In this document: positions 20,075-28,531 of the stretch, piece by piece
Layout of the letters: each line of letters starts with the position of its first letter
How positions within the stretch are numbered: position 1 is the first letter of the stretch
NCBI GenBank assembly: GCA_031285565.1
Contig: JAITVY010000109.1
Coordinates: 1-45,615 of the forward strand
DNA from: Tannerella sp.
GTDB lineage: Bacteria; Bacteroidota; Bacteroidia; Bacteroidales; Tannerellaceae
Direction: 5' to 3'
DNA length: 45,615 nt
Made by a program: the position numbers and the translations under genes
Notes under the pieces: generated by a model
Told to the model about the DNA's origin: nothing
Databases searched by the model: none
Seen by the model: only the letters and a program-made list of their open reading frames with translations

Positions 20075-21343
20075 ATGGATAGAACTTTCAATATATGTGT
20101 TGTCGGATTAGGATATGTCGGTTTGCCGTTAGCACGATTATTCTCAACAAAATACAAGACAATAGGATATGATATAAACGACAGGCGTGTAGAGGAGCTG
20201 ATGGCAGGGCATGATTCTACCTGTGAAATCTCCGACGAACTGTTACGAAGTGCTTTATTGGGAGGTTTCCGTTGTACTTCATCTATTGATGATATACGTG
20301 AATGCAATTTCTATATAGTAGCTGTACCCACTCCTGTTGATATTGATAATCGTCCGGACCTGACTCCGCTTGTGAATGCAAGCAGAATGGTCGGTGAAAT
20401 TATATCTAAAGGCGATATTGTTGTATATGAGTCGACAGTGTATCCGGGGATGACCGAAGAAGTGTGTTTGCCGGAGGTAGAAAAGGTTTCGGGCTTAAAA
20501 TTAAATATAGATTTTTATGCAGGTTATTCTCCGGAGCGAATTAATCCGGGTGATAAGGAGCATACGATAGAGAAAATAAAAAAGGTTACATCGGGTTCTA
20601 CTCCTGAAGTGGCTGATGCCATCGATCATATATATAATTCGGTGCTTATTAACGGAACTCATAAGGCTCCATCGATACGTGTAGCCGAAGCATCTAAAAT
20701 TATAGAGAATTCTCAGCGGGATGTGAATATCGCTTTTATGAATGAGTTGGCGAAAATATTTAATGCGATGGAGATAGATACGCATGATGTTATTGATGCG
20801 GCATCTACGAAATGGAACTTTCTGAAATATACTCCGGGACTTGTGGGAGGACATTGTATAAGCATTGATCCTTATTATTTAATACAGAAGGCACAGGTTT
20901 ACGGAATTTTGCCTCGTATTATGACGGCTGCCCGCCGTCTTAACGATGGTATGGGGGCTTATGTTGCCAATCAGGTAGTAAAACTAATGAATAAAAAAGG
21001 GATTCTTGTGAAAGATGCCCGTATATTGATACTTGGCATAACTTTTAAGGAGAATTGTCCTGATATACGTAATACCAAGGTGGTGGACATTTATGCTACT
21101 TTACAGGAATATACCGACAATATTACAATATATGACCCTTTGGCTAATGTTGAAACTGTTGAGGCTGAGTATAATGTCAGGATTACAAATAATAAACCCG
21201 ACGACAAATATGACGCCGTTATTTTAGCTGTTGCCCATAAAGTGTTTGAGGGTCTTGATATCGATGAATTGCTTTTGAATAATGCTGTCGTATATGATGT
21301 TAAATCCGTATTGCCCAGAAATATTGTCGGTGGGAGACTGTGA
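20075..21343 (+). CDS. Nucleotide-sugar dehydrogenase (UDP-HexNAc 6-dehydrogenase, TviB/WbpO-like)
   Basis: A 422-aa NAD-dependent enzyme oxidising a UDP-sugar C6 alcohol to the uronate in two steps. It has the Rossmann start CVVGLGYVGLPLARLF, the TPVDIDNRPDLTPL segment typical of the UDP-N-acetylhexosamine group, GYSPERINPGDKEHT, the catalytic Cys261 in GGHCISIDPYYL, and the C-terminal domain with GITFKENCPDIRNTK. Products feed capsule, O-antigen or glycoprotein glycan synthesis. Unusually, no glycosyltransferases or polymerase lie beside it here. The M64 peptidase gene follows after 39 bases, probably co-transcribed. The exact sugar (GlcNAc, GalNAc or ManNAc) is not decided. Confidence 0.92.
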   Translation: MDRTFNICVVGLGYVGLPLARLFSTKYKTIGYDINDRRVEELMAGHDSTCEISDELLRSALLGGFRCTSSIDDIRECNFYIVAVPTPVDIDNRPDLTPLVNASRMVGEIISKGDIVVYESTVYPGMTEEVCLPEVEKVSGLKLNIDFYAGYSPERINPGDKEHTIEKIKKVTSGSTPEVADAIDHIYNSVLINGTHKAPSIRVAEASKIIENSQRDVNIAFMNELAKIFNAMEIDTHDVIDAASTKWNFLKYTPGLVGGHCISIDPYYLIQKAQVYGILPRIMTAARRLNDGMGAYVANQVVKLMNKKGILVKDARILILGITFKENCPDIRNTKVVDIYATLQEYTDNITIYDPLANVETVEAEYNVRITNNKPDDKYDAVILAVAHKVFEGLDIDELLLNNAVVYDVKSVLPRNIVGGRL

Positions 21344-21382
21344 TTATTATTCAATATACCATTTATATAAAACATTAAAGTT

Positions 21383-22681
21383 ATGTGCCGTTCATATTTT
21401 TTTATATCCTGTTGCCTTTTTCTGGCAATGTTTTTTAATCAGTATGTGTCTTCTCAGGATAATTTTGATAAATATTTTGAAAAGAAGAGTTTACGTGTCG
21501 ATTTTGCTCTTAGTGGCAATGCCGAAGGGCAGTCTGCAGCTTTGCAGCAGATGCGTGAAGAGCCTATATGGGGAGGTCCGCAGAAGAACCTGATCGACCC
21601 GTTTGAATACGGAGGGTATTATGTGAAAGTATATGATGGAGCGTCGAATCAGTTGCTTTATACAAAAGGATTTAATACCTTGTTTGAAGAATGGCTTACT
21701 ACTGACCAGGCAAAAACGGAAACACAGTCGTGGACAAATAGCATTTCTATTCCTTATCCGAAGCAGCCGGTTATTTTTGAACTTCTGGCGCGTAACAGGC
21801 AAACCAATGAGTTTGAAATGCTGATGAAACAGACGATTGATCCGAAAAGCATCTTTATAGACCGGGGGCCGTTGAAGAATCTTAAGGTAAATCAGATTCA
21901 ATATAAAGGTGATTCGGACAGTAAAGTGGATCTTGTCTTTTTGCCGGAGGGATATACTGAGGCGGAAATGACGAAATTTGCCGGTGATGTGCAACGTTTT
22001 ACCGAGTCGTTATTTAAAACACCACCCTTCAATGAACGCCGGGAGGATTTTAATGTATGGTCGGTCAATTTACCATCCGAGGAATCAGGAATGGACATAT
22101 CGGGCGAAGGTGTTTTTAAAAATACGGCTTTAAATTCCGGGTTTTATACATTTGGAGTGGATCGTTACCTGACGACTCCCGACATGAAATCGATTCGTGA
22201 TGCTGTATGGAATGTTGCATGTGATGCTGTTTTTATCCTTGTAAACTCCGAGCGGTATGGTGGCGGTGGTATGTATAACTTTTATGCAATCGGCACTGCT
22301 GATAATGAACGTACTTCTGTCGTTTTTGTGCATGAGTTCGGTCATAGTTTTGCGGGCCTGGCTGACGAATATTTCCAATCGGAAGTGGCTTACAGTGACT
22401 TTTATAGTCTTAAGTCCGAACCGTGGGAACCTAATATCACTACGCTTATTAACTTTGATGCTAAATGGAAAGATTTGCTTCCTTCCGGAACGCCTGTTCC
22501 AACGCCTCTGGAAGCTCCATATGCAGATAAACTGGGTGTATTCGAAGGTGGCGGATATTTATCAAAAGGTATTTATCGTCCGATGGATCATTGCATGATG
22601 CGTGATTATGCTCCTTTCTGCCCGGCATGTAGTCGCGCTATTTTGCAGATGATTGATTACTTTTCGGATCGGAAATTGTAA
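21383..22681 (+). CDS. Secreted M64-family zinc metallopeptidase
   Basis: A 432-aa exported protein with a hydrophobic signal ending near YVSSQ (about residue 30). An N-terminal beta-domain (about 35-150, the M64 N-domain) precedes the peptidase domain, which opens with VDLVFLPEGYTEAEM. Zinc motif HEFGH gives His317, Glu318 and His321; Asp328 in GLADEY is a plausible third ligand. The late CMMRDYAPFCPACSRA segment also fits the family. M64 contains IgA-cleaving enzymes from Clostridium ramosum, but most Bacteroidetes members have unknown substrates, so IgA cleavage should not be assumed. It follows the UDP-sugar dehydrogenase in an apparent operon and converges on the ABC-F gene. Confidence 0.9.
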   Translation: MCRSYFFISCCLFLAMFFNQYVSSQDNFDKYFEKKSLRVDFALSGNAEGQSAALQQMREEPIWGGPQKNLIDPFEYGGYYVKVYDGASNQLLYTKGFNTLFEEWLTTDQAKTETQSWTNSISIPYPKQPVIFELLARNRQTNEFEMLMKQTIDPKSIFIDRGPLKNLKVNQIQYKGDSDSKVDLVFLPEGYTEAEMTKFAGDVQRFTESLFKTPPFNERREDFNVWSVNLPSEESGMDISGEGVFKNTALNSGFYTFGVDRYLTTPDMKSIRDAVWNVACDAVFILVNSERYGGGGMYNFYAIGTADNERTSVVFVHEFGHSFAGLADEYFQSEVAYSDFYSLKSEPWEPNITTLINFDAKWKDLLPSGTPVPTPLEAPYADKLGVFEGGGYLSKGIYRPMDHCMMRDYAPFCPACSRAILQMIDYFSDRKL

Positions 22682-22697
22682 TAACTACATGTGTACA

Positions 22698-22706
22698 GGG
22701 GGGGGG
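22698..22706 (+). repeat. Run of nine G between convergent genes
   Basis: A G9 homopolymer sits in the 57-base gap between the M64 and ABC-F stops. CAGGG (22696-22700) can pair with CCCTG (22720-22724). It may be length-variable, but it lies outside coding sequence. Confidence 0.75.
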
Positions 22707-22738
22707 AAATAGGTGATAACCCTGATGATCTTCTGATC

Positions 22739-24610
22739 TTATTGAAGTTCGCTTAACTCAATCCACCTCATTGTTTTTTCGTCGATCTCATCGATTAATT
22801 CACCGATGCGATTGGCTTTTTGGGCGAGTTCATCATGGGGTAGGGTACCACTGTTGAGTTCTGATTCTAATTGTGCTTTTTCTGCTTCAAGACCCGCAAT
22901 TACTGTTTCCAGCGACTCAAATTCTTTCTGTTCTTTGTAAGAGAGTTTTTTCTTTTGGTCTTTATTCTTTTGGATTTGGATAGAGGGTTTGGAAGAGGAT
23001 GCAGCTTCTGTTTCTTTTTGCTCTTTGTCTTTCATCTCTTTCCATAAACGATATTGTGTGTAGTTTCCCGGGAAATCCTGAATTTCGGCATCTCCATGAA
23101 AAACAAAAAGATGGTCTGTTACTTTATCCATGAAGTAACGGTCGTGTGACACGACTATCAGGCATCCTTTGAAGTTTTTCAGGTATTCTTCCAGTACATT
23201 TAATGTAACAATATCCAGATCGTTTGTAGGCTCATCCAGTACAAGGAAATTCGGATTTCGCATTAAAACGGTACAGAGGTATAAACGTCGTTTTTCGCCT
23301 CCGCTGAGTTTATATACAAAATTATGCTGTTTGTCGGGTGTAAATAAGAAGTGATTCAGGAATTGTGAAACACCGAGTGTTTGTCCGTCTCCCAGGGTAA
23401 CATATTCGGCTATGTCCTGTACAACATCGATCACTTTCATATTGTCGTCAAACGATAGTCCTTCCTGACTATAATAACCGAACCGGACTGTTTCTCCTAT
23501 ATCAAAATGTCCACTGTCAGGAGCTATTTCATTCATCAGCATTTTGATGAATGTTGATTTTCCCGTACCGTTATTGCCGATAATCCCCAGTTTTTCGTAG
23601 CGTGCAAATGTGTAGTTAAAATCGTTCAGGATACGAATATCGCCGAATTGTTTGCTAACATGTATGGCGTCAAATATCTTAGAACCGATATAAGCGGATT
23701 TAACGTTTAATTGTACATTGCCTGCATCACGCTTTTGTTTTGCTTTTTCTTCTAATTCATAAAACGCATCGATCCTGGATTTTGCCTTTGTTCCGCGTGC
23801 CTGCGGTTGACGGCGCATCCAGTCAAGTTCTTTACGTAGCAGGTTGTTTGCACGTTCTATTTCGATATTGCTCGTGGCAATTCTTTCTGCTCTTTTTTCC
23901 AGGTAATAACTATAGTTTCCTTTATACTGAAATATTTGTTGCTGGTCTATTTCGATAATTTCGTTACACACACGATCCAGAAAATAGCGGTCATGCGTAA
24001 CCATTAACAGGCTGATCGTTGAACGGTTCAGGTAGCCTTCAAGCCATTCGATCATATCCAGATCCAGGTGGTTGGTTGGTTCGTCCAGCAGGATCAATTC
24101 TGGTTCTGTAATTAATACGTTGGCTAATGCCACTCTTTTGAGTTGTCCTCCGGATAGCGTTCCTATTTTCTTGTCAAAGTCGTTGATCTTAAGCTGCGAC
24201 AGGATTTGCTTTGCCTTTCGTTCGTAATCCCAGGCTTTTTCATGATCCATCCGGGTGATTACTTCTTGTTGACGGTCTGTATCCTGGCTATTCATTACTG
24301 CTTCATATTCAGCAATCAGGCGTACGGTCGCGTTTTGTGAATAGAAGCAGGCTTCAAGCACGGTTAATTTTTCCGGATAATTAGGCGCCTGTTCCAGATA
24401 CCCAACCCGTAAATCGTTCCGGAATACAACTTCACCGGCCTCATAACCTTCCTTTCCTGCAATAATGTTAAGCAAAGTTGTTTTACCGGTTCCGTTCTTG
24501 GCTATTAGTCCGATTTTTTGTCCTTGTGCAACACCGAAAGTGATCTCGCTGAATAATTCCAGATCACCGAAGCTTTTGGTTAATTTATCTATTTGGAGGA
24601 AACTTACCAC
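22739..24610 (-). CDS. uup: ABC-F family ATPase, Uup type
   Basis: A soluble 623-aa tandem ABC ATPase without membrane segments. Nucleotide domain 1 has GLIAKNGTGKTT (Lys43) and LSGGQLKRVALA. Domain 2 has GIIGNNGTGKST and LSGGEKRRLYLC. The linker between them is the ABC-F charged arm (about 245-300). The last 75 residues form a lysine/glutamate-rich region then a coiled coil (KELEEKAQLE-like EAEKAQLESELNS), the C-terminal domain of Uup. ABC-F proteins act at the ribosome; Uup also affects transposon excision and replication intermediates. It starts 61 bases after guaB, so the two may be co-transcribed. The first Walker A has AKNG in place of the common G-NG. Confidence 0.92.
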   Translation of the reverse strand: MVSFLQIDKLTKSFGDLELFSEITFGVAQGQKIGLIAKNGTGKTTLLNIIAGKEGYEAGEVVFRNDLRVGYLEQAPNYPEKLTVLEACFYSQNATVRLIAEYEAVMNSQDTDRQQEVITRMDHEKAWDYERKAKQILSQLKINDFDKKIGTLSGGQLKRVALANVLITEPELILLDEPTNHLDLDMIEWLEGYLNRSTISLLMVTHDRYFLDRVCNEIIEIDQQQIFQYKGNYSYYLEKRAERIATSNIEIERANNLLRKELDWMRRQPQARGTKAKSRIDAFYELEEKAKQKRDAGNVQLNVKSAYIGSKIFDAIHVSKQFGDIRILNDFNYTFARYEKLGIIGNNGTGKSTFIKMLMNEIAPDSGHFDIGETVRFGYYSQEGLSFDDNMKVIDVVQDIAEYVTLGDGQTLGVSQFLNHFLFTPDKQHNFVYKLSGGEKRRLYLCTVLMRNPNFLVLDEPTNDLDIVTLNVLEEYLKNFKGCLIVVSHDRYFMDKVTDHLFVFHGDAEIQDFPGNYTQYRLWKEMKDKEQKETEAASSSKPSIQIQKNKDQKKKLSYKEQKEFESLETVIAGLEAEKAQLESELNSGTLPHDELAQKANRIGELIDEIDEKTMRWIELSELQ

Positions 24611-24615
24611 TATAT

Positions 24616-24668
24616 AATTGAAAATTGAAAGTTGAAAATTGAAAGTTCGAAAAGTATCATTTTCAATT
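24616..24668. repeat. Tandem 14-base repeat with inverted flank between guaB and uup
   Basis: TTGAAAATTGAAAG is repeated exactly at 24618-24631 and 24632-24645, followed by a partial third copy. AATTGAAAAT (24616-24625) is the reverse complement of ATTTTCAATT (24659-24668). The word AGTTGAAAATTGAA also occurs before ligA (4126-4139). Confidence 0.8.
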
Positions 24669-24671
24669 GAA

Positions 24672-26159
24672 TTATGCCTGATCTTTCAATATTACATCAT
24701 GCGCTCCTCCTTCTACGATACTGGTCGAAGAAACAAGTGTTACTTTGGCATTTTTCTGTAATTCTTTGATGGATATGGTTCCACAGCTACACATGGTTGA
24801 TTTTATTTTACCTAATGTTATTGCCAGGTTATCTTTCATTTTGCCCGCATAAGGTACGTAACTGTCAACTCCTTCTTCAAATTTCAATGAAGCGGTATCG
24901 CCCATATCATAACGTTGCCAGTTTTGAGCACGGTTAGATCCTTCTCCCCAGTATTCTTTAACGTAATTATTTCCAATGCGCAGGACTTTAGTGGGTGATT
25001 CGTCGAATCGTGCAAAATAGCGTCCCATCATTAGGAAATCGGCTCCCATCGATAATGCAAGCACCATGTGATAATCGTGTACGATTCCACCATCGCTACA
25101 GATAGGGATATATATTCCTGTCTTTTTATAATGATCGTCACGTGCTTGCGCTACATCGATTAATGCAGTAGCTTGTCCGCGACCGATTCCTTTTTGTTCG
25201 CGTGTGATACAGATCGATCCACCACCTATACCAACCTTAATAAAGTCTGCTCCGGCATTGACCAGGTATTCAAATCCTTCACGGTCAACAATATTACCAG
25301 CACCCACAGGTACATCATAATTGCTTTTAATCCATTCGATTGTTTCTTTTTGCCATTCGGAATATCCGTCGGAAGAGTCGATACATAATACATCGACGCC
25401 AGCTTCTACTAAAGCCGGAACGCGTTCTTTATAATCGCGGGTATTGATTCCTGCACCTACCAGAAGTTTCTTGGTGTCATCCGAAAGTTCTTCCGGATTA
25501 TTCCGGCGGCTGTCATAATCTTTGCGGAATACAAAATAAACCAGATTCTGGTTATGATCAATGATTGGTAATGAGTTTAACTTGTTTTTCCACAGAATCT
25601 GATTCGCTTCACTCAGCGATACACCGGCATCAGCATATATTAGTTTTGAGAAAGGAGTCATAAAATCTTTCACTTTCATATCTGCGGGATCTTTTTCGGC
25701 CCGGTAATCGCGACTGGTGACCAATCCGAGTAACTTCCCGTTTGATGTTCCATCGTCTGTTATGCCTATTGTCGAATGGCCTGTTTCTTCAACCAGTTTA
25801 ACAACATCGGCCAATGTATGTTCGGGTGTCAGATTAGAATCACTGATGACAAATCCGGCTTTGAATTTTTTTACTTTCCAAACCATTTCTGCCTGACTTT
25901 CTACCGGTTGTGACCCGAAAATGAATGAAAGGCCGCCATTGCGCGCCAGTTCAATCGCTAAATCCGGTCCCGAAACAGATTGCATAATGGCCGAAACAAA
26001 TGGTATATTTAACTCAAATAAAGAGGTTGCATCTTTTGAATGTTTAACCAATGGTGTTTTTAAAGAAACATTGGATGGAATACATTCTTTTGTTGTTAAC
26101 CCGGGTACTAATAAATACTCTCCAAATGTTCTGGAGACATCTTCAATGAAATTTGCCAT
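24672..26159 (-). CDS. guaB: IMP dehydrogenase, Tritrichomonas-like type
   Basis: A 495-aa cytosolic enzyme oxidising IMP to XMP, the rate-limiting step of GMP synthesis. It has the (beta/alpha)8 core with a CBS pair inserted at about 95-215, active-site Asp261 (CIDSSDG), catalytic Cys317 in [18 protein letters not shown], the monovalent-cation loop, and the flap Arg416-Tyr417 in RAQNWQRY. From memory, the phrases [33 protein letters not shown] and [13 protein letters not shown] strongly resemble the Tritrichomonas foetus enzyme more than E. coli GuaB. GMP reductase is excluded by the CBS domains and flap. A TATCTTTG box lies 36 bases upstream. Confidence 0.95.
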   Translation of the reverse strand: MANFIEDVSRTFGEYLLVPGLTTKECIPSNVSLKTPLVKHSKDATSLFELNIPFVSAIMQSVSGPDLAIELARNGGLSFIFGSQPVESQAEMVWKVKKFKAGFVISDSNLTPEHTLADVVKLVEETGHSTIGITDDGTSNGKLLGLVTSRDYRAEKDPADMKVKDFMTPFSKLIYADAGVSLSEANQILWKNKLNSLPIIDHNQNLVYFVFRKDYDSRRNNPEELSDDTKKLLVGAGINTRDYKERVPALVEAGVDVLCIDSSDGYSEWQKETIEWIKSNYDVPVGAGNIVDREGFEYLVNAGADFIKVGIGGGSICITREQKGIGRGQATALIDVAQARDDHYKKTGIYIPICSDGGIVHDYHMVLALSMGADFLMMGRYFARFDESPTKVLRIGNNYVKEYWGEGSNRAQNWQRYDMGDTASLKFEEGVDSYVPYAGKMKDNLAITLGKIKSTMCSCGTISIKELQKNAKVTLVSSTSIVEGGAHDVILKDQA

Positions 26160-26195
26160 ACCTTTTATTTGTTTTGATTAGAAAGAATAACTGTA

Positions 26196-26203
26196 CAAAG
26201 ATA
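26196..26203 (-). promoter_or_regulatory. guaB promoter, -7 box TATCTTTG
   Basis: An exact TAnnTTTG match on the minus strand 36 bases before the guaB ATG, identical to the box of the GT5-like gene. No secure -33 element. No purine-riboswitch fold was recognised in the short leader. Confidence 0.6.
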
Positions 26204-26214
26204 CGGAATTTTAT

Positions 26215-26245
26215 TGTGAATTATAGAGTGTGAACTGTGAATTAT
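26215..26245. repeat. TGTGAATTAT direct repeat, 21-base period
   Basis: TGTGAATTAT occurs at 26215-26224 and 26236-26245, with a third diverged TGTGAAC between. It fills the gap between the TPR-like protein stop and the guaB promoter. It is one of several self-similar junction sequences. Confidence 0.7.
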
Positions 26246-26254
26246 GAATTTCTG

Positions 26255-28531
26255 CTATTCGGACTGCAAATAAAAGCAAATGCGATCGCATTCGGTTATT
26301 AATTGTTGTGTGGTAGCTGTAAAAGCATATTTTTCGCTAAGTAATAGTTGCATATTTTTATCCGTTGGACTATCCTTTAGGGGGAGCCAATGAGAGTTTC
26401 CTCTGATTCCGTATCTGTATTCATAATCGGCATCTCCTCTTATCCAGGCATTTGCTGCGAAACATTTAGCCTGTAGTTCGCAATCGTCGGATATAAGGAT
26501 GGTTTCGTTTATTAATTCTTTTGCATGTTCGAACATTGCATGTCCCCAGTCATCAAACCCATCATCTCCAAAACGTCCGTAATGGTATCCTTTACGGTAA
26601 CGTAGTAATGACCAACAATCGGTTACCGCACGCATTAACCCTTGTCCATAATGATAAGTGGCATAAGAACGGATAACGGGATCGACTACCATAGGCAGAA
26701 TACGTTGCAGATCGAGCATACGGGTAGCGTACCGGAGTTTATATCCGGGTGCAGGAGTAATATATTTAATCCCGAAGTAAGGTTCATCAAACGGATCATG
26801 ATCGAAGTAACAGAATATGTTTAGTGTCTGATCGTAAGTGGTATCAATTCGGGAGAGATATTCTATTGCTTCTTCAAAAGCTTCTACCTGCATATATCTC
26901 GTTGCAATGATTTCATTAAAATAATCTTCATTTTTATAGCATTTGGATATGAAAAAACGCTCGAATTTCGTACTTCCTCCCGATTTAAGGATTTGACTGT
27001 ATTTAATAATACTTTCTATGGGGAACTTCTCAAATGCACAGAAAAGGTCGGTGTAAAAATCAATATTCCAACTTCCTCGATTCGTATTTTCTTTTATAGC
27101 CTGACGATAACCGGTTAATGTTCGCAGGCGTTCACTTGCCATGCCGGCCAACATTAAAGCTTTTACTTCATCATGTTGTTCGATATATTTAGGCATCATA
27201 ATAGAAAGTGTAATTTTCCGCATCATATCGTTGTAATAAAACATGCTGTAATTATTGAACATTTGATTTTCGTACCATAAATAATCTTCGGTAATTTGGG
27301 GGGTAAGGTTTGTTTTTGCCATTTGATCAAGCCATTGCAGCTCTGGCAGGATGCGGTTTTCGAAAGCCTTGTTATATTTGCCATTATATGCCTCAATCAT
27401 AATGCTTAATACTTTTACGTTGTTTTTGATGAAATTGGTTCCTTTCATCTGTTCAGCTTTAGTAATATATTGTGACGCTTTTTCCGAATCTCCGTCGAGT
27501 AATGTCAGGAACGCTGCTGCATACTGCCACATTGCAGGATTTGCAGTCTTTTTTTCGGATACAACCTGCAGGGAGAAATCGCGTAATTCCATATAGCGTG
27601 ACCTGTTTTTGAGATAGGATTTGTATCCGGGATTATATTCGTCGTCTTCGCTTTCATTTTCATCTATATATCCGTCGAAGACTTTAAGGTTTGCACGTTT
27701 CTCGGCTTCGCGGCAAATATTCTGTATCATCCGGGGCAATTCCATCGAATTGGGTTGGTATTGGTATAGTATTTTGATTCGTTCGATATCGGATTTTTTT
27801 TCAGCCAGATTATCGACACACCACCAGAAGCTGCTCGATGTCTGCATTGTGCCGGCATAATGGTTGATAGCCGTCTGATATTCGCCTCGTTGGAAATAAA
27901 CACCACCTATATAGTCTTCACACATCGCTTTGATGCTTGACCCAGGTTGATTTTTAATATCCTTTTCCCATATCCGGATGCATAGATCATGCTCTCCCAT
28001 TGTAAATGCCGCACGCATGGCTTGTAGTAGATACCGGGTTTTAAATGTTGTACCCTGATAGGCTAATGCCTGATCTAAGATTACCTGCAAATCTTTATTA
28101 TCAAGATCGTCTTTTGTCGGATACCACCAGGGATCGGTTCTTTTGGCACGTGCTTCTTCGCATTGTTTAGCCAGTATCAGATATTTAACTGCTTCCGTAT
28201 CATTTGTTTTGAGTAGATAATTAACGAATGTGTTTTTCCGCATATCATCAGAACTATCTGTATTTCCTGCAGCGATTTGTTCCATATCATGGATCGAATA
28301 TTTATAGACTACCTGCCGGATATCCTCGAAAGTAGCTTGTTTAGCCGTATATGCCTGCCATTCGCTGATATTTGTATCATTGGAAGATGGTTCAGGTTCT
28401 GATGCATCTTTTTCGTTGTATGAATAAAATACATAATATTCGCCCGGTGTATATGTGGGATAATAGCATGCATATGATGACAGCACATTAACGGATATCG
28501 CTAAAAGGAGTATACATTTTATTGATTTCAT
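26255..28531 (-). CDS. Uncharacterised secreted TPR-like repeat protein
   Basis: A 758-aa protein with an N-terminal signal (KCILLLAISVNVLSSYAC). The SYAC site is a poor lipobox, so lipidation is uncertain. The body is almost all helical, with TPR/Sel1-like pairs such as GGVYFQRGEYQTAINHYAG (near 215), WQYAAAFLTLLDGDSEKASQYITKAEQ in short WQYAAAFLTLL (near 340) and YMQVEAFEEAIEYLSRI. It is rich in Tyr, Trp and Asp/Glu. The C-terminal third has clustered aromatic and Gly residues (RKGYHYGRFGDDGFDDWG) and ends ITECDRICFYLQSE. No enzyme motif is seen. It overlaps the upstream DUF3142-like gene by 44 bases, so the two should be translated together and act together at the envelope. Function is unknown. 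Confidence 0.7.
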   Translation of the reverse strand: MKSIKCILLLAISVNVLSSYACYYPTYTPGEYYVFYSYNEKDASEPEPSSNDTNISEWQAYTAKQATFEDIRQVVYKYSIHDMEQIAAGNTDSSDDMRKNTFVNYLLKTNDTEAVKYLILAKQCEEARAKRTDPWWYPTKDDLDNKDLQVILDQALAYQGTTFKTRYLLQAMRAAFTMGEHDLCIRIWEKDIKNQPGSSIKAMCEDYIGGVYFQRGEYQTAINHYAGTMQTSSSFWWCVDNLAEKKSDIERIKILYQYQPNSMELPRMIQNICREAEKRANLKVFDGYIDENESEDDEYNPGYKSYLKNRSRYMELRDFSLQVVSEKKTANPAMWQYAAAFLTLLDGDSEKASQYITKAEQMKGTNFIKNNVKVLSIMIEAYNGKYNKAFENRILPELQWLDQMAKTNLTPQITEDYLWYENQMFNNYSMFYYNDMMRKITLSIMMPKYIEQHDEVKALMLAGMASERLRTLTGYRQAIKENTNRGSWNIDFYTDLFCAFEKFPIESIIKYSQILKSGGSTKFERFFISKCYKNEDYFNEIIATRYMQVEAFEEAIEYLSRIDTTYDQTLNIFCYFDHDPFDEPYFGIKYITPAPGYKLRYATRMLDLQRILPMVVDPVIRSYATYHYGQGLMRAVTDCWSLLRYRKGYHYGRFGDDGFDDWGHAMFEHAKELINETILISDDCELQAKCFAANAWIRGDADYEYRYGIRGNSHWLPLKDSPTDKNMQLLLSEKYAFTATTQQLITECDRICFYLQSE

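Noticed and set aside
21491..21994. 167-codon minus frame within the M64 gene
   Set aside because: Antisense to a clear metallopeptidase and rich in Arg/Phe/Leu as expected from reverse reading; no family match.
21383..22681. Calling the M64 protein an IgA protease
   Set aside because: Only one clade of M64 is known to cleave IgA; sequence by eye cannot support that specificity.
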